Counted from the first letter of the stretch, positions 38,007-54,026 are shown. The stretch: DNA of 64,000 nucleotides from Streptomyces sp. NBC_01591 (GCF_035918155.1 NZ_CP109327.1:1674001-1738000); one strand, 5' to 3'. Notes: generated by a model not told the origin, from the letters alone. Made by a program: numbers and translations.

Positions 38007-40151
38007 TCACCCGATGTCCGGCGGATCCACCCTGATCCGGACCTGCTCACCGCTCCCCCGGGACATCCGCGCCGCCTGCGCGGCCTTCAACGCGGCCGCC
38101 AGCGCCGCCCCGCTGCCCGGAGGCACCCGGAGCAGCGCCCGCTCCCAGGACTCCCCCTGCGGTGCGTCCCCGGGTCTGCGGGGCCTGCCCGGTCCGGTGA
38201 CCGGCACCGGTACGGGGCCCAGCACCTCGGCCTCCGGCGGCAGTTCGGCCGCCGCCAGGAACGCGGCCAGCGCCTCCGGCGTGCCGGTCACCGAGGCCAT
38301 CCGGGACACCGGGGGGAAGCCGAGCTCGGCCCGCTCCGCCAGCTCGCGGCGGGCGTGTCCGACCGGGTCCCAGCGCACCAGGGCCTGCACGGGCCGCAGC
38401 GTCGGCTCGGCGACGACCACCACCGTGCCGCCCTCCGGCTGCCCGCGCACCAGCGAGGCCGCGGCCGTCCAGCGGCGCAGCGCCTCCTCGCCCGCCCGCA
38501 GGTCGGGGCGCCCGACCATCGCCCAGCCGTCCAGCAGCAGCGCGGCCGCGTAGCCGCCCTCGGCCACCGGCTCGGCGCCCGGGGTGCTGACGACCAGTGC
38601 GGGCACGTCCGGCACCGAGTCGAGGATGTGGTCGCGGCCGGACGTCCGCACCGGCACGGCCGGGAACGCCCGGCCGAGCTCCTCGGCCGTCCGGCGGGCG
38701 CCGACGATCTGTGCCCGCAGCCGGTTCCCGCCGCAGGCGACGCAGTGCCAGGCGGTCTCGGCCCGCCCGCACCAGGCGCAATCGAGATCCCGCTGATCCG
38801 GCGCCTCCAGTGGCCCCGCACAGTGCCGGCACCGAGCGGGCTCGCGGCAGCGCTCACAGGCCAGCCGCGGCGCGTATCCGCGGCGTGGCACCTGGACCAG
38901 GACGGGGCCGCTGCGCAGCCCGTCCCGTACCGTCTGCCAGGCCAGGCTGGGCAGCCGCGCGGCCCTCGCGGCACCGTCCCGTGCCAGCTCCCCGTCGCCG
39001 ACCGTACGCACCAGGGGCGCCGCGATCCGCAGCTGCTCCCGGTCCGCGCGCAGCGGCAGCGCCCAGCCGCTCTCCACCAGCTGGGCGGCCTCCACCGTGC
39101 AGTTCGTACCGCCGAGCAGGAACGCGCAGCGGCCGTGCGCGGCCCGCAGTTCGAGCACCTCGCGGACGTGCGGGAAGGGGGCGTTGTCGTCGCTGTGGCT
39201 GGAGTCCCCGTCGTCCCAGACGGCGACCAGGCCGAGGTCGGCGACCGGTGCGAACATCGCCGCTCTCGTCCCGACGACCGCCCGCGCCGAGCCGCGCCGC
39301 ACGGCGAGCCACTCCCGGTACCGCTTCTCCGGTCCGGAGTCGGCGGTCAACAACGCGTGGCGCCCCGGGCCGAGCAGCTCGGTGAGCGCGGCGTCCACCC
39401 GCCCCGCGGTCCGGCCGTCGGGGACGACGACGAGGGCGCCGCGCCCGGAGGCGAGGGTCGCGGCCATGGCCCTGGCGATCTCCTCGGGCCAGTGGGGTCC
39501 GGGCAGCGCGGTCCAGACGGCCCGGGGCGCACCGCCCTCGGCCAGTGCCCGCAGGAACGCCGGCCCCTGTGCGTACCGCTCCCAGCTCCCCGCCGACGGT
39601 GCGGGCGGCGGTGGCAGGGGCTCGGGCGAGGGTCTGGACTCGGCCCTGCCGTTCCGGGGCGGCACGGCGAGCTGCAGCACATCGGCGAGGCTGCCCGCGT
39701 AGCGGTCGGCGACGGCCCGCGAGAGCGCAAGCAGCTCCGGTCCCAGCACCGGCTCGGGCGATACGACATAGGCGAGCGCCGCGAGGGCACCCGTGTAGTC
39801 CGATTCGGCGAGCCGCTCGACGAGGAAGCCGTCGATCAGCCCGCCCCCTTCGCGCCGGCCACCGCGCACATTGCGCCCCCCGGCCCCGAAGCGGACCCGC
39901 ACCCGCACTCCGGGCTGGGCGTCGGCGTCGAGCTCCTCGGGCACCGCGTAGTCGAAGTACTGGTCGAGATGGAGCACGCCCTTGTTGACGAGCACTCGGG
40001 CGACGGGCAGCTCCTTGGCGAGCGCGGCGCCGCGCCAGGTCCGCGGCTTGGCCCGCGGCACCTTGGCCTTCCGCACCGTCTCCCGAATCAGCGCAAGCTG
40101 CTCCGGGGCCCCGTCGCCGGGATCCGCGGATCGCTCGTTCTCGCTGCTCAC
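38007..40151 (-). CDS. priA: Primosomal protein N' (PriA), actinobacterial form lacking helicase motifs
   Basis: A 714-residue PriA homologue for restart of stalled replication forks. The N-terminal DNA-binding domain (ARVLVNKGVLHLDQYFDYAVP) and the eight-Cys zinc region (CERC...CRHC...CAWC...CVAC, about residues 480-530) are intact. The helicase core is degenerate: the Walker A position reads VVVPDGRTAG, and the DEEH box is VWDDGDSSH. Like mycobacterial PriA it probably lacks ATPase/helicase activity and works as a loading platform. The GTG at 40151 fits the family N-terminus. It is last in the minus-strand run from coaBC-metK. Confidence 0.92.
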   Translation of the reverse strand: MSSENERSADPGDGAPEQLALIRETVRKAKVPRAKPRTWRGAALAKELPVARVLVNKGVLHLDQYFDYAVPEELDADAQPGVRVRVRFGAGGRNVRGGRREGGGLIDGFLVERLAESDYTGALAALAYVVSPEPVLGPELLALSRAVADRYAGSLADVLQLAVPPRNGRAESRPSPEPLPPPPAPSAGSWERYAQGPAFLRALAEGGAPRAVWTALPGPHWPEEIARAMAATLASGRGALVVVPDGRTAGRVDAALTELLGPGRHALLTADSGPEKRYREWLAVRRGSARAVVGTRAAMFAPVADLGLVAVWDDGDSSHSDDNAPFPHVREVLELRAAHGRCAFLLGGTNCTVEAAQLVESGWALPLRADREQLRIAAPLVRTVGDGELARDGAARAARLPSLAWQTVRDGLRSGPVLVQVPRRGYAPRLACERCREPARCRHCAGPLEAPDQRDLDCAWCGRAETAWHCVACGGNRLRAQIVGARRTAEELGRAFPAVPVRTSGRDHILDSVPDVPALVVSTPGAEPVAEGGYAAALLLDGWAMVGRPDLRAGEEALRRWTAAASLVRGQPEGGTVVVVAEPTLRPVQALVRWDPVGHARRELAERAELGFPPVSRMASVTGTPEALAAFLAAAELPPEAEVLGPVPVPVTGPGRPRRPGDAPQGESWERALLRVPPGSGAALAAALKAAQAARMSRGSGEQVRIRVDPPDIG

Positions 40152-40214
40152 AGCCAAATTCTTACCAGACAGCACTGACAGCGGCCCCGTGGAGGCGGTA
40201 CGGGAGGCCGGACG

Positions 40215-40256
40215 CGCCGGGGCCCGGACACCTCGTGCGGTGTCCGGGCCCCGGCG
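40215..40256 (-). terminator. Hairpin terminator between metK and priA
   Basis: A perfect 18-bp stem (40215-40232 with 40239-40256) and loop TCGTGC, 23 bases after the metK stop. It implies that priA has its own promoter or depends on read-through. Confidence 0.85.
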
Positions 40257-40278
40257 TACAGACGAAGAAGCGGCAGTC

Positions 40279-41487
<1,209 letters not shown>

Positions 41488-41729
41488 ATCGCTCCCTGGG
41501 GTTGCAGCGGCTGCTGGCTGATCATTTGGCGGACGGCCGGGAGCTGCGCCCGGCGTAGTCCGGCCCCAGTTTATCGGTCGCTTTCGTTCGGCGGACAACA
41601 TGTCTCGCCCTTTGGGAGATCTGTGACCTGCGGCACGGCCCGCCGACGCGGGCCGATCGCCCTCGGACAATGCCATTTATGCCCATATTTCAAGGATTTC
41701 GGCCCGGCCGCGGGCGTGACACACGAATT

Positions 41730-42932
41730 TCATCCGAGCCGCGACGACACGAGATCCCAGACCGTGTCGGCGAGCGCCTCCTTGGGCCCGTACGGCACCT
41801 GGGTCTCGGCGCCGTCGGCCGCGAGCACCACCGCTTCGTTCTCCTCCGAGCCGAATGTCCGGCGCTCTCCCACCTCGTTGACGACGAGGAGATCGCAGCC
41901 CTTTCGGCGGAGTTTCTCCCGGCCGTTGGCGAGGACGTTGTCGGTCTCGGCGGCGAAACCGACGACGATCTGCTCCGGCCGGGCGCGTTCGCCGGCCACC
42001 TCGGCGAGGATGTCGGGGTTACGGACGAGCGTGATGGGCGCGGGCTCCTGGCCGTCCTTCTTCTTGATCTTCCCCGGGGCGTACTCGGCGGGACGGAAGT
42101 CGGCGACCGCCGCCGCCATCACGACCACGTCGGCGTCCGCGGCGGCCTTCAGCACGGCCTCGCGGAGCTGCACGGCGGTCCCCGCGTGCAGGACGTCGGC
42201 GCCGGCCGGGTCGGGCAGGCCGGTGTTGGCCTCGACGAGGGTGACCCGGGCGCCGCGGGCGACCGCGGTACGGGCCAGGGCGTAGCCCTGCTTGCCGGAG
42301 GAGCGGTTGCCGAGGTAGCGCACCGGGTCGAGCGGTTCGCGCGTACCGCCCGCGCTGATGACCACATGGCGGCCGGCCAGGTCGGGTTCGACGGGCCCGC
42401 GGGCCAGCACCCGGCGGCAGACCTCGAAGATCTCCCCGGGGTCGGGCAGCCGGCCCTTGCCGGTGTCGACGCCGGTGAGCCGGCCGACCGCGGGCTCGAT
42501 GACGACGGCGCCCCGGCGGCGCAGCGTGGCGACGTTCTCCTGGGTGGCGGGGTGCTCCCACATCTCGGTGTGCATGGCGGGCGCGAAGACGACCGGACAG
42601 CGGGCCGTGAGGAGCGTGTTGGTCAGCAGGTCGTCGGCGAGACCGTGGGCCGCCTTCGCGAGCATGTCGGCGGTGGCGGGGGCTACGACCACCAGATCGG
42701 CGCCCTGGCCGATCCTGACGTGCGGCACCTCGTGGACGTCGTTCCAGACCTCGGTGGAGACCGGGTGGCCGGAGAGCGCGGACCAGGTGGCCGCCCCCAC
42801 GAAGTGGAGCGACGACTCGGTCGGTACGACGCGCACGTCATGACCGGACTCGGTCAGCCGACGCAGCAGTTCGCACGCCTTGTACGCGGCGATGCCCCCG
42901 CTGACCCCCAGAACGACTTTCGGCTTGTCCAC
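41730..42932 (-). CDS. coaBC: Bifunctional phosphopantothenoylcysteine decarboxylase / phosphopantothenate-cysteine ligase
   Basis: A 400-residue fusion enzyme for two steps of coenzyme A synthesis. The N-terminal flavoprotein (CoaC) shows LGVSGGIAAYKACEL, the active-site His in HFVGAATWSALSG and PAMHTEMW, the actinobacterial version of PxMNxxMW. The C-terminal CoaB part has ISAGGTREPLDPVRYLGNRS and KIKKKDG. The GTG at 42932 has GGGGAG six bases upstream. It lies between rpoZ and metK, the usual Streptomyces order. Confidence 0.96.
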   Translation of the reverse strand: MDKPKVVLGVSGGIAAYKACELLRRLTESGHDVRVVPTESSLHFVGAATWSALSGHPVSTEVWNDVHEVPHVRIGQGADLVVVAPATADMLAKAAHGLADDLLTNTLLTARCPVVFAPAMHTEMWEHPATQENVATLRRRGAVVIEPAVGRLTGVDTGKGRLPDPGEIFEVCRRVLARGPVEPDLAGRHVVISAGGTREPLDPVRYLGNRSSGKQGYALARTAVARGARVTLVEANTGLPDPAGADVLHAGTAVQLREAVLKAAADADVVVMAAAVADFRPAEYAPGKIKKKDGQEPAPITLVRNPDILAEVAGERARPEQIVVGFAAETDNVLANGREKLRRKGCDLLVVNEVGERRTFGSEENEAVVLAADGAETQVPYGPKEALADTVWDLVSSRLG

Positions 42933-43008
42933 TGCGTCTCCCCGCACTCGGATACGAACACCCCCATGCTGCCTCACCGCACCCGGTCCGACGCTGTCGC
43001 CCCGGACA

Positions 43009-43048
43009 CACCTCAGGCCCGGCAGCCGTGGCCGCCGGGCCTGAGGTG
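43009..43048 (-). terminator. Hairpin terminator after rpoZ
   Basis: CACCTCAGGCCCGGC and GCCGGGCCTGAGGTG form a perfect 15-bp stem with a 10-nt loop, 17 bases past the rpoZ stop. coaBC begins 77 bases further on. Confidence 0.85.
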
Positions 43049-43064
43049 AAGATGCAATTCCTGC

Positions 43065-43337
43065 TTACTGCGCGGGGCCCTCGATGGGCTCGGAGGTGAG
43101 CAGGCCCGCGTTGATCTCGCGGAGCGCGATCGAGAGCGGCTTCTCGTGCACGTGGGTGTCGACGAGCGGACCGACGTACTCCAGGAGACCCTCGCCGAGC
43201 TGCGAGTAGTACGCGTTGATCTGGCGCGCACGCTTGGCGGCGTAGATCACGAGGCTGTACTTCGAGTCGGTGGCCTCGAGGAGCTCATCAATCGGCGGGT
43301 TGATGATGCCCTCGGGCGTGGTGATGGAAGAGGACAC
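43065..43337 (-). CDS. rpoZ: RNA polymerase omega subunit
   Basis: A 90-residue subunit that aids assembly and stability of RNA polymerase. The conserved core is [26 protein letters not shown], whose Lys-Arg-Ala-Arg contacts the beta-prime subunit. The GTG at 43337 has GGAAGG eight bases upstream; relatives start [14 protein letters not shown]. It lies 80 bases after gmk, as is usual. Confidence 0.96.
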   Translation of the reverse strand: MSSSITTPEGIINPPIDELLEATDSKYSLVIYAAKRARQINAYYSQLGEGLLEYVGPLVDTHVHEKPLSIALREINAGLLTSEPIEGPAQ

Positions 43338-43417
43338 TCTCTGCCTTCCGAAGGGGGTAAAGATCAAAGAAATCTTTGACGGTGCGGAGTTCCGCGGTGG
43401 CGTGCGTACCGACTTCG

Positions 43418-44035
43418 TCAGTCGCTGTCGGCACGGTGGCCGGAAGCCTCCAGCATCAAGGCTAGCAGCTCACGGGCCACGTCCTCGACGGAGGTGTTGA
43501 CCAGCGTCGTGTCGAACTCGGACTCGGCGGCCAGTTCGATCTTGGCGGCGGCAAGCCGGCGATCGATCACCTCGGGCGCCTCGGTCCCGCGGCCGGTGAG
43601 CCGGCGGACCAGTTCCTCCCAGCTCGGCGGGGCCAGGAAGACCAGCTGTGCGTCCGACATCGACTGCCGGACCAGCCGGGCACCCTGGAGATCGATCTCC
43701 AGCAGCACCGGCTCGCCCGCCTCCAGGCGGTCGAGCACGGCGCGGCGGGGCGTGCCGTAGCGGTTGCCCGCGAACTCGGCCCACTCCAGCAGCTCGCCGT
43801 TGGCGATCAGCTTGTCGAACTCCTCGTTGTCCACGAAGAAGTAGTGAACACCGTTGCGCTCGCCGGGGCGCGGCTTGCGGGTCGTCGCCGACACCGAGAG
43901 CCAGACCTCGGGGTGAACCTTGCGCATATGAGCGACGACCGTGCTCTTGCCGACCCCGGAGGGGCCGGAGAGCACGGTCAGCCGCGGACGTACGTCCGGG
44001 GGTACGGGGGACGTCCCCCGGGATGTTGCAGCCAT
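43418..44035 (-). CDS. gmk: Guanylate kinase
   Basis: A 205-residue kinase converting GMP to GDP. The P-loop [13 protein letters not shown] (about 21-33) and the GMP-binding segment [22 protein letters not shown] are intact. The ATG at 44035 gives a short Ser/Pro/Arg tail before the P-loop, typical in the genus. It lies directly downstream of sIHF and upstream of rpoZ. Confidence 0.96.
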   Translation of the reverse strand: MAATSRGTSPVPPDVRPRLTVLSGPSGVGKSTVVAHMRKVHPEVWLSVSATTRKPRPGERNGVHYFFVDNEEFDKLIANGELLEWAEFAGNRYGTPRRAVLDRLEAGEPVLLEIDLQGARLVRQSMSDAQLVFLAPPSWEELVRRLTGRGTEAPEVIDRRLAAAKIELAAESEFDTTLVNTSVEDVARELLALMLEASGHRADSD

Positions 44036-44073
44036 GGAGCGATTATCCAGGTTCTCAGGAGTGCCTGAGAACC

Positions 44074-44397
44074 TCAGGCGGGGCTGCCGCCGAACTCACG
44101 CTCCAGGGATGCGATCTGGTTGGAGCCGAGACCCCGGACCCGGCGGCTCTCGGAGATGCCGAGCCGCTCCATGATCTGCTTGGCGCGGACCTTGCCCACG
44201 CCCGGCAGGGACTCCAGAAGGGCGGAGACCTTCATCTTACCGATGACGTCGTTCTCCTGGCCCTGCTTGATGACCTCGTGGAGGGAGGCGCCGGAGTGCT
44301 TGAGTCGATTCTTGACCTCGGCCCGCTCCCGGCGAGCCGCGGCGGCCTTTTCGAGCGCGGCTGCGCGCTGTTCAGGGGTAAGGGGCGGAAGAGCCAC
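44074..44397 (-). CDS. sihF: Streptomyces integration host factor (sIHF)
   Basis: A 107-residue nucleoid-associated protein that bends DNA and affects sporulation and antibiotic production. [20 protein letters not shown] at the N-terminus, then [24 protein letters not shown] helix-hairpin sequence ([18 protein letters not shown]) contacting the DNA backbone, followed by [13 protein letters not shown]. The GTG at 44397 gives exactly the length known for S. coelicolor sIHF. It is upstream of gmk in the conserved order. Confidence 0.95.
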   Translation of the reverse strand: MALPPLTPEQRAAALEKAAAARRERAEVKNRLKHSGASLHEVIKQGQENDVIGKMKVSALLESLPGVGKVRAKQIMERLGISESRRVRGLGSNQIASLEREFGGSPA

Positions 44398-44641
44398 GCC
44401 TACGTCACCTCGGATGTCGATCTGTCGGATACGGACCGGTGAGGAAGCTGAACGCTCCACACCAGGTGAGCGACGGACAACTTGTGTACGTCGGCTCTCG
44501 ACGGAGACTAGCGGCCAAGGCCGCCGGAGTCAGCGAGAACCAGCGAAAAGTCCTGGTCAGCCTTGGCCGACCGGGACATTTCCGGCATAACAACCGAGTT
44601 TTTTGGTCAGGAAAGAGTCAACGCCCTGTTACGTGGCATGG

Positions 44642-45477
44642 TCAGCTATCCGCCACGGCTGCCCGGATCTCGTCCGTGAGCCGTTCGGCGGCCTCGCGCA
44701 GCCCTGCCACATCCGGCCCCTGGCTCAGCACGCCGCGGCTCACGCTGGGCACCACATTGCCCACCGAGGCGCCGAACACGCCGGGCAGATCCGCGGGCGT
44801 CGCACCCTGCGCGCCGATCCCGGGAGCGAGCAGCGGGCCGTTGATCGCCAGGTTCACCCCCGCGTCCCCGAGCGTGGCTCCGACCACCGCGCCGACGGAG
44901 CCGAGCGGGGTCATCCCCTCGTTCTCGGCGGCCATGTGGTCGAGCATGAGCTGGGCCAGCGAGCGGCCGTCGGCGGCGGTGGCACGCTGCACCTCGGCGC
45001 CCTCCGGGTTGGAGGTGAGAGCGAGCACGAAGACACCCGCGCCGGAGAGGACCGCCGCGTCGAGCGCCGGGCGCAGCGAGCCGAAGCCGAGGTACGGCGA
45101 GACGGTGACCGCGTCCGAGAACAGCGGCGAGTCCTTCTCCAGGTAGGTCGCCGCGTAGGCGCCCATGGTGGAGCCGATGTCGCCGCGCTTGGCGTCCATC
45201 AGCACGAGCGCGCCGGCCGCCCGCGCCTCCTCGACCGCCTTCTCCAGGACGGCGATGCCGCGCGAGCCGAAGCGCTCGAAGAACGCGGACTGCGGCTTGA
45301 GCACGGCGACCCGGTCCGCCAGTGCCTCGACGACGGTGCGCGTGAAGCGTTCGAGCCCGGTGACGTCGTCGTTCAGGCCCCAGGCGGTGAGCAGCGAGGC
45401 GTGCGGGTCGATGCCGACGCACAGCGGCCCGCGGGTGTCCATGGCGCGGCGCAGGCGCGCGCCGAACGGTTCGGGGC

Positions 45478-45481
<4 letters not shown>
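44642..45481 (-). CDS. pyrF: Orotidine 5'-phosphate decarboxylase
   Basis: A 279-residue enzyme of the actinobacterial type-2 OMP decarboxylase group, forming UMP in the last pathway step. The active-site signature is LMDAKRGDIGSTM (D-x-K-R-x-D). CVGIDPHASLLTAWGL marks the N-terminus. The ATG at 45481 overlaps the pyrD stop (ATGA), so it is coupled as the last gene of the pyr operon. Confidence 0.96.
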
Positions 45482-46587
<1,106 letters not shown>

Positions 46588-46607
46588 CGGGAGTGTCCTC
46601 ACAGAGA

Positions 46608-46633
46608 GGGGGACACCGTTTCCGGTGTCCCCC
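46608..46633 (-). terminator. Intra-operon hairpin between carB and pyrD
   Basis: GGGGGACACC and GGTGTCCCCC form a perfect 10-bp stem with a 6-nt loop, about 10 bases after the carB stop and 20 before pyrD. No T-run follows. It may be a partial terminator or processing/stability element within the operon. Confidence 0.65.
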
Positions 46634-46643
46634 TGCCGTTCTG

Positions 46644-49944
<3,301 letters not shown>

Positions 49945-49952
<8 letters not shown>

Positions 49953-51087
49953 GCTGGCCCTCCATCAGGGAAACGAAGCGGTCGAAGAGGTACGCGGCGT
50001 CGTGCGGGCCCGCGGCTGCTTCGGGGTGGTACTGGACGCTGAAAGCCGGCTGGTCGAGAAGCTGGAGCCCCTCGACGACCTGGTCGTTCAGGCAGACGTG
50101 GGAGACCTCGGCGCGGCCGAACTCGGTGTCGGACACCTTGTCGAGCGGGGCGTCGACGGCGAAGCCGTGGTTGTGCGCGGTGACCTCGACCTTGCCGGTC
50201 GTACGGTCCTGCACGGGCTGGTTGATGCCGCGGTGGCCGTACTTCAGCTTGTAGGTGCCGAAGCCGAGGGAGCGGCCCAGGATCTGGTTGCCGAAGCAGA
50301 TACCGAAGAGCGGGGTCTTCCGCTCCAGGACGCCTCGCATGACGGAGACCGGGTGGTCGGCGGTGGCCGGGTCGCCGGGGCCGTTGGAGAAGAAGACGCC
50401 GTCCGGCTGCACCGCGTACACGTCTTCCAGGGTGGCGGTGGCGGGCAGCACGTGCACCTCGATGCCGCGCTCGGCCATCCGGTGCGGGGTCATGCCCTTG
50501 ATGCCGAGGTCGATCGCGGCGACGGTGAACTTCTTGGTGCCGATCGCGGGGACGACGTACGTCTCCTTGGTGGCGACTTCGGCGGAGAGGTCGGCGCCCA
50601 CCATCTCGGGGGCCTGCTGGACGCGGGCCAGCAGCGTGGTCTCGTCGGCGACGGCGTCACCGGAGAAGATGCCGACGCGCATGGCGCCGCGCTCGCGCAG
50701 GTGGCGGGTGAGCGCGCGGGTGTCGATGCCGCTGATGCCGACGACGCCCTGGCGCTCCAGTTCCTCGTCGAGCGAGCGCTGCGAGCGCCAGTTGGAGGGC
50801 ACCCGGGCGGGGTCGCGGACGACGTAGCCGGAGACCCAGATCCGTCCGGACTCGGGGTCCTCGTCGTTCACACCGGTGTTCCCGACGTGCGGGGCGGTCA
50901 TCACGACGACCTGGCGGTGGTACGAGGGGTCGGTCAGCGTCTCCTGGTAGCCGGTCATGCCGGTGGAGAAAACCGCCTCGCCGAAGGTCTCCCCCACGGC
51001 CCCGTAGGCGCGGCCGCGGAAGGCGCGGCCGTCCTCCAGGACGAGTACGGCGGGAGCTTTGGCGGCTCCCCGGGTGGAGATCGTCAT
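49945..51087 (-). CDS. carA: Carbamoyl-phosphate synthase small subunit (glutaminase)
   Basis: A 380-residue class I glutamine amidotransferase subunit that feeds ammonia to CarB. The nucleophile is in [16 protein letters not shown]; the triad is completed by His/Glu in [13 protein letters not shown]. The N-terminal domain begins [18 protein letters not shown]. The ATG at 51087 overlaps the stop of the PH-like gene (ATGA). Confidence 0.97.
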
Positions 51088-51662
51088 CGTGCGGTGCCTT
51101 CCGTAGTTCTGGTGAGTTGGTCGATGGCCTCGACCCAGGCCGGGTGCTCGGCCGAGCGGTCGGAGCGGAAGCCGGAGTCGATCAGCTTGTCGCCGTGCGC
51201 CCAGGTGATGATCAGCAGGCCGCCCTCGGGGAGGACCTTGCCGGCGATGCCCTTGTCGAGCCGGGCCTCACGCAGTGCGGCGGCCGGCACGAAGAAGTCG
51301 GCCGCGCCGGGGCGTACGACGTCGAGGCCCTGATCGGTCAGGGTGAGCTCGACGCGGCTGCGGGTGCCGAGGCCGTGGGCGACGATCCGGTCGAGCCACT
51401 GCCCGGCGGTGGTCGAGGCGTGGTACCGGCCGGTCAGCGTGAGCAGCTTCTCGCCGTCCGCGAACCCTTCGGGGGTGGAGCCGAGCTCCGGCAGGCCGGA
51501 CTGGAGGCTGCCCCGCCACTTCCATCCCTGGCGCATCAGCCAGTAGACGAAGGCGATGAGCACGATCAGTCCGATGACCCAGCTGATCCGGGCCGACCAG
51601 TCGGTCACCTCGGCCGACTTCCGGTCGGCGGCGAGCTGGTACAGAGGGGTGAGTGATGTCAC
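51084..51662 (-). CDS. PH-like-domain membrane protein inside the pyr operon
   Basis: A 192-residue protein with one transmembrane segment ([16 protein letters not shown], about residues 28-43) and a cytoplasmic C-terminal region of PH-like (YdbT/transporter) character: [40 protein letters not shown]. The GTG at 51662 overlaps the pyrC stop and the gene's own stop overlaps carA, so it is fully embedded and coupled in the UMP operon. Its role is unknown; conservation of the position in streptomycetes suggests a link to membrane-associated pyrimidine synthesis, which is inference. Confidence 0.88.
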   Translation of the reverse strand: MTSLTPLYQLAADRKSAEVTDWSARISWVIGLIVLIAFVYWLMRQGWKWRGSLQSGLPELGSTPEGFADGEKLLTLTGRYHASTTAGQWLDRIVAHGLGTRSRVELTLTDQGLDVVRPGAADFFVPAAALREARLDKGIAGKVLPEGGLLIITWAHGDKLIDSGFRSDRSAEHPAWVEAIDQLTRTTEGTAR

Positions 51663-52945
51663 GCGAGCTTCCCGTCGACGACCGTTGCACGGCCCCGCAG
51701 GAAGGTGTGAGTGACTCGGCCCGGCAGCTCGCGCCCCTCGTAGGGAGTGTTGCGGCTGCGGGAGGCGAAGCCCGCGGGGTCCACGACACCACGGTAAGCC
51801 GGATCGACCAGGGTGAGGTTGGCGGGTTCACCGGCCGAGACGGGCCGGCCGTGTCCGTCGAGCCGTCCGATCGCGGCCGGGCGGAACGACATCCGGTCGG
51901 CGACACCCGCCCAGTCGATCAGGCCGGTGTCGACCATCGTCTGCTGGACCACGGAGAGCGCGGTCTCCAGGCCCACCATGCCCATGGCGGCGGCGGCCCA
52001 CTCGCAGTCCTTGTCCTCGTGCGGGTGCGGGGCGTGGTCGGTGGCGACGCAGTCGATGGTGCCGTCGGCGAGCGCCTCGCGCAGGGCCATGACGTCGGCC
52101 TCGGTGCGCAGCGGCGGGTTCACCTTGTAGACCGGGTTGTAGGACCGCACGAGCTCGTCGGTGAGGAGCAGGTGGTGCGGGGTGACCTCGGCGGTGACGT
52201 TCCAGCCCTTGGACTTGGCCCAGCGGACGATCTCGACGGAGCCGGCGGTCGACAGGTGGCAGATGTGCACCCGGGAGCCGACGTGGGCGGCGAGCAGGAC
52301 GTCGCGGGCGATGATCGACTCCTCGGCGACGGCGGGCCAGCCGCCGAGACCGAGTTCGGCGGAGACTACGCCCTCGTTCATCTGGGCGCCCTCGGTGAGG
52401 CGGGGCTCCTGGGCGTGCTGGGCGACGACGCCGTCGAAGGCCTTCACGTACTCCAGCGCGCGGCGCATGATCACCGCGTCGTCGACGCACTTGCCGTCGT
52501 CGGAGAAGACCTTCACTCCGGCGGCCGAGTCGTGCATGGCGCCGAGCTCGGCGAGCTTCTTGCCCTCCAGGCCGACGGTGACGGCGCCGATCGGCTGCAC
52601 GTCGCAGTAGCCGGACTCCTTGCCGAGCCGCCAGACCTGCTCGACGACACCGGCGGTGTCGGCCACCGGGAAGGTGTTGGCCATGGCGTGCACGGCGGTG
52701 AAGCCGCCGACGGCAGCGGCCTTCGTCCCGGTGAGGACGGTCTCGGAGTCCTCGCGGCCGGGCTCGCGCAGGTGGGTGTGGAGGTCGACCAGGCCGGGCA
52801 GCAGGATCTGGCCCCCGGCCTCGACGACGGTCGCGTCACCGGCCTCGATGCCCGTGCCGACCTCTGCGATGGTCTCGCCGTCGATCAGGACGTCCTGGGG
52901 TTCGCCGCCGAGGACCTTCGCGCCGCGGATAAGGATCTTGCTCAT
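51659..52945 (-). CDS. pyrC: Dihydroorotase, class I
   Basis: A 428-residue amidohydrolase that cyclises carbamoyl-aspartate. The zinc motif is DLHTHLREPG (H-x-H), with further ligands in VAQHAQEP, VHICHLST and the catalytic Asp in CVATDHAPH. The presence of the carbamylated-lysine-type class I signature and the length fit Gram-positive PyrC. The ATG at 52945 is three bases from the pyrB stop. It overlaps the PH-like gene at its 3' end. Confidence 0.97.
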   Translation of the reverse strand: MSKILIRGAKVLGGEPQDVLIDGETIAEVGTGIEAGDATVVEAGGQILLPGLVDLHTHLREPGREDSETVLTGTKAAAVGGFTAVHAMANTFPVADTAGVVEQVWRLGKESGYCDVQPIGAVTVGLEGKKLAELGAMHDSAAGVKVFSDDGKCVDDAVIMRRALEYVKAFDGVVAQHAQEPRLTEGAQMNEGVVSAELGLGGWPAVAEESIIARDVLLAAHVGSRVHICHLSTAGSVEIVRWAKSKGWNVTAEVTPHHLLLTDELVRSYNPVYKVNPPLRTEADVMALREALADGTIDCVATDHAPHPHEDKDCEWAAAAMGMVGLETALSVVQQTMVDTGLIDWAGVADRMSFRPAAIGRLDGHGRPVSAGEPANLTLVDPAYRGVVDPAGFASRSRNTPYEGRELPGRVTHTFLRGRATVVDGKLA

Positions 52946-52947
52946 GA

Positions 52948-53934
52948 CTACTTGTTCTCCTCGGTACGGGACGGGGTGGCCGGGGCGGCGGATTCGTACC
53001 CGCCCAGCAGCAGGTACAGGACGGCCATGCGGATCGAGACGCCGTTGGCGACCTGCTCGACGACCGTGCAGCGGTCGGAGTCGGCGACCTCGGCGGTGAT
53101 CTCCATGCCGCGTACCATCGGGCCGGGGTGCATGACGATGGCCTGCTCGGGCATCCGCGCCATGCGGTCGGCGTCCAGGCCGTAGCGGCGGGAGTACTCG
53201 CGCTCGGTCGGGAAGTACGCGGCGTTCATCCGTTCACGCTGCACACGCAGCATCATCACCGCGTCGGACTTCGGCAGCACCTCGTCGAGGCTGTAGCTGA
53301 TGTCGCAGGGCCACTGCTCGACGCCGACCGGGACGAGGGTCGGCGGGGCCACCAGGGTGACGTGGGCGCCGAGCGTGGTCAGCAGGTGGACGTTGGAGCG
53401 GGCCACCCGGCTGTGCAGGATGTCGCCGACGATGGTGATCCGGCGGCCTTCGAGGTCCCGGCCGAGACCGCTGTCGGCCCCGACCAGGCGGCGGCGCATC
53501 GTGAAGGCGTCCAGGAGAGCCTGGGTGGGGTGCTCGTGGGTGCCGTCACCGGCGTTGACGACGGCGCCGTCGATCCAGCCGGAGGTGGCGAGGCGGTACG
53601 GGGCCCCGGAGGCGCCGTGCCGGATGACGACGGCGTCGGCGCCCATCGCCTCCAGGGTCAGTGCGGTGTCCTTGAGCGACTCGCCCTTGGAGACGGACGA
53701 GCCCTTCGCGGAGAAGTTGATGACGTCGGCGGACAGGCGCTTGGCGGCGGCCTCGAAGGAGATGCGGGTACGCGTCGAGTCCTCGAAGAAGAGGTTGACG
53801 ACGGTACGGCCGCGCAGGGTCGGGAGCTTCTTGATCGGCCGGTCCGCGACCCTGGCCATCTCCTCGGCGGTGTCGAGGATCAGGACGGCGTCGTCGCGGG
53901 TGAGATCGGCGGCCGAGATGAGGTGGCGCTTCAT
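52948..53934 (-). CDS. pyrB: Aspartate carbamoyltransferase catalytic subunit
   Basis: A 328-residue transferase joining carbamoyl phosphate and aspartate. [15 protein letters not shown] is the carbamoyl-phosphate loop, with [10 protein letters not shown] and HPTQALLD following. The ATG at 53934 ([11 protein letters not shown]) lies nine bases after GGAG; an upstream ATG at 53970 would add 12 residues. No regulatory pyrI gene is present. It follows pyrR by 92 bases. Confidence 0.96.
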   Translation of the reverse strand: MKRHLISAADLTRDDAVLILDTAEEMARVADRPIKKLPTLRGRTVVNLFFEDSTRTRISFEAAAKRLSADVINFSAKGSSVSKGESLKDTALTLEAMGADAVVIRHGASGAPYRLATSGWIDGAVVNAGDGTHEHPTQALLDAFTMRRRLVGADSGLGRDLEGRRITIVGDILHSRVARSNVHLLTTLGAHVTLVAPPTLVPVGVEQWPCDISYSLDEVLPKSDAVMMLRVQRERMNAAYFPTEREYSRRYGLDADRMARMPEQAIVMHPGPMVRGMEITAEVADSDRCTVVEQVANGVSIRMAVLYLLLGGYESAAPATPSRTEENK

Positions 53935-54026
53935 CTGGGTGTTCTCCGGGTGGCTGGAGGGTTCAGGCATGCGGGCGTGCGGAAGCAGCCGGACGGGCTC
54001 GTGCTGGCCGTACGGGTGTGGTGCGG

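Noticed and set aside
41488..41729. SAM riboswitch upstream of metK
   Set aside because: No kink-turn, no conserved S-box core and no terminator/antiterminator structure could be found.
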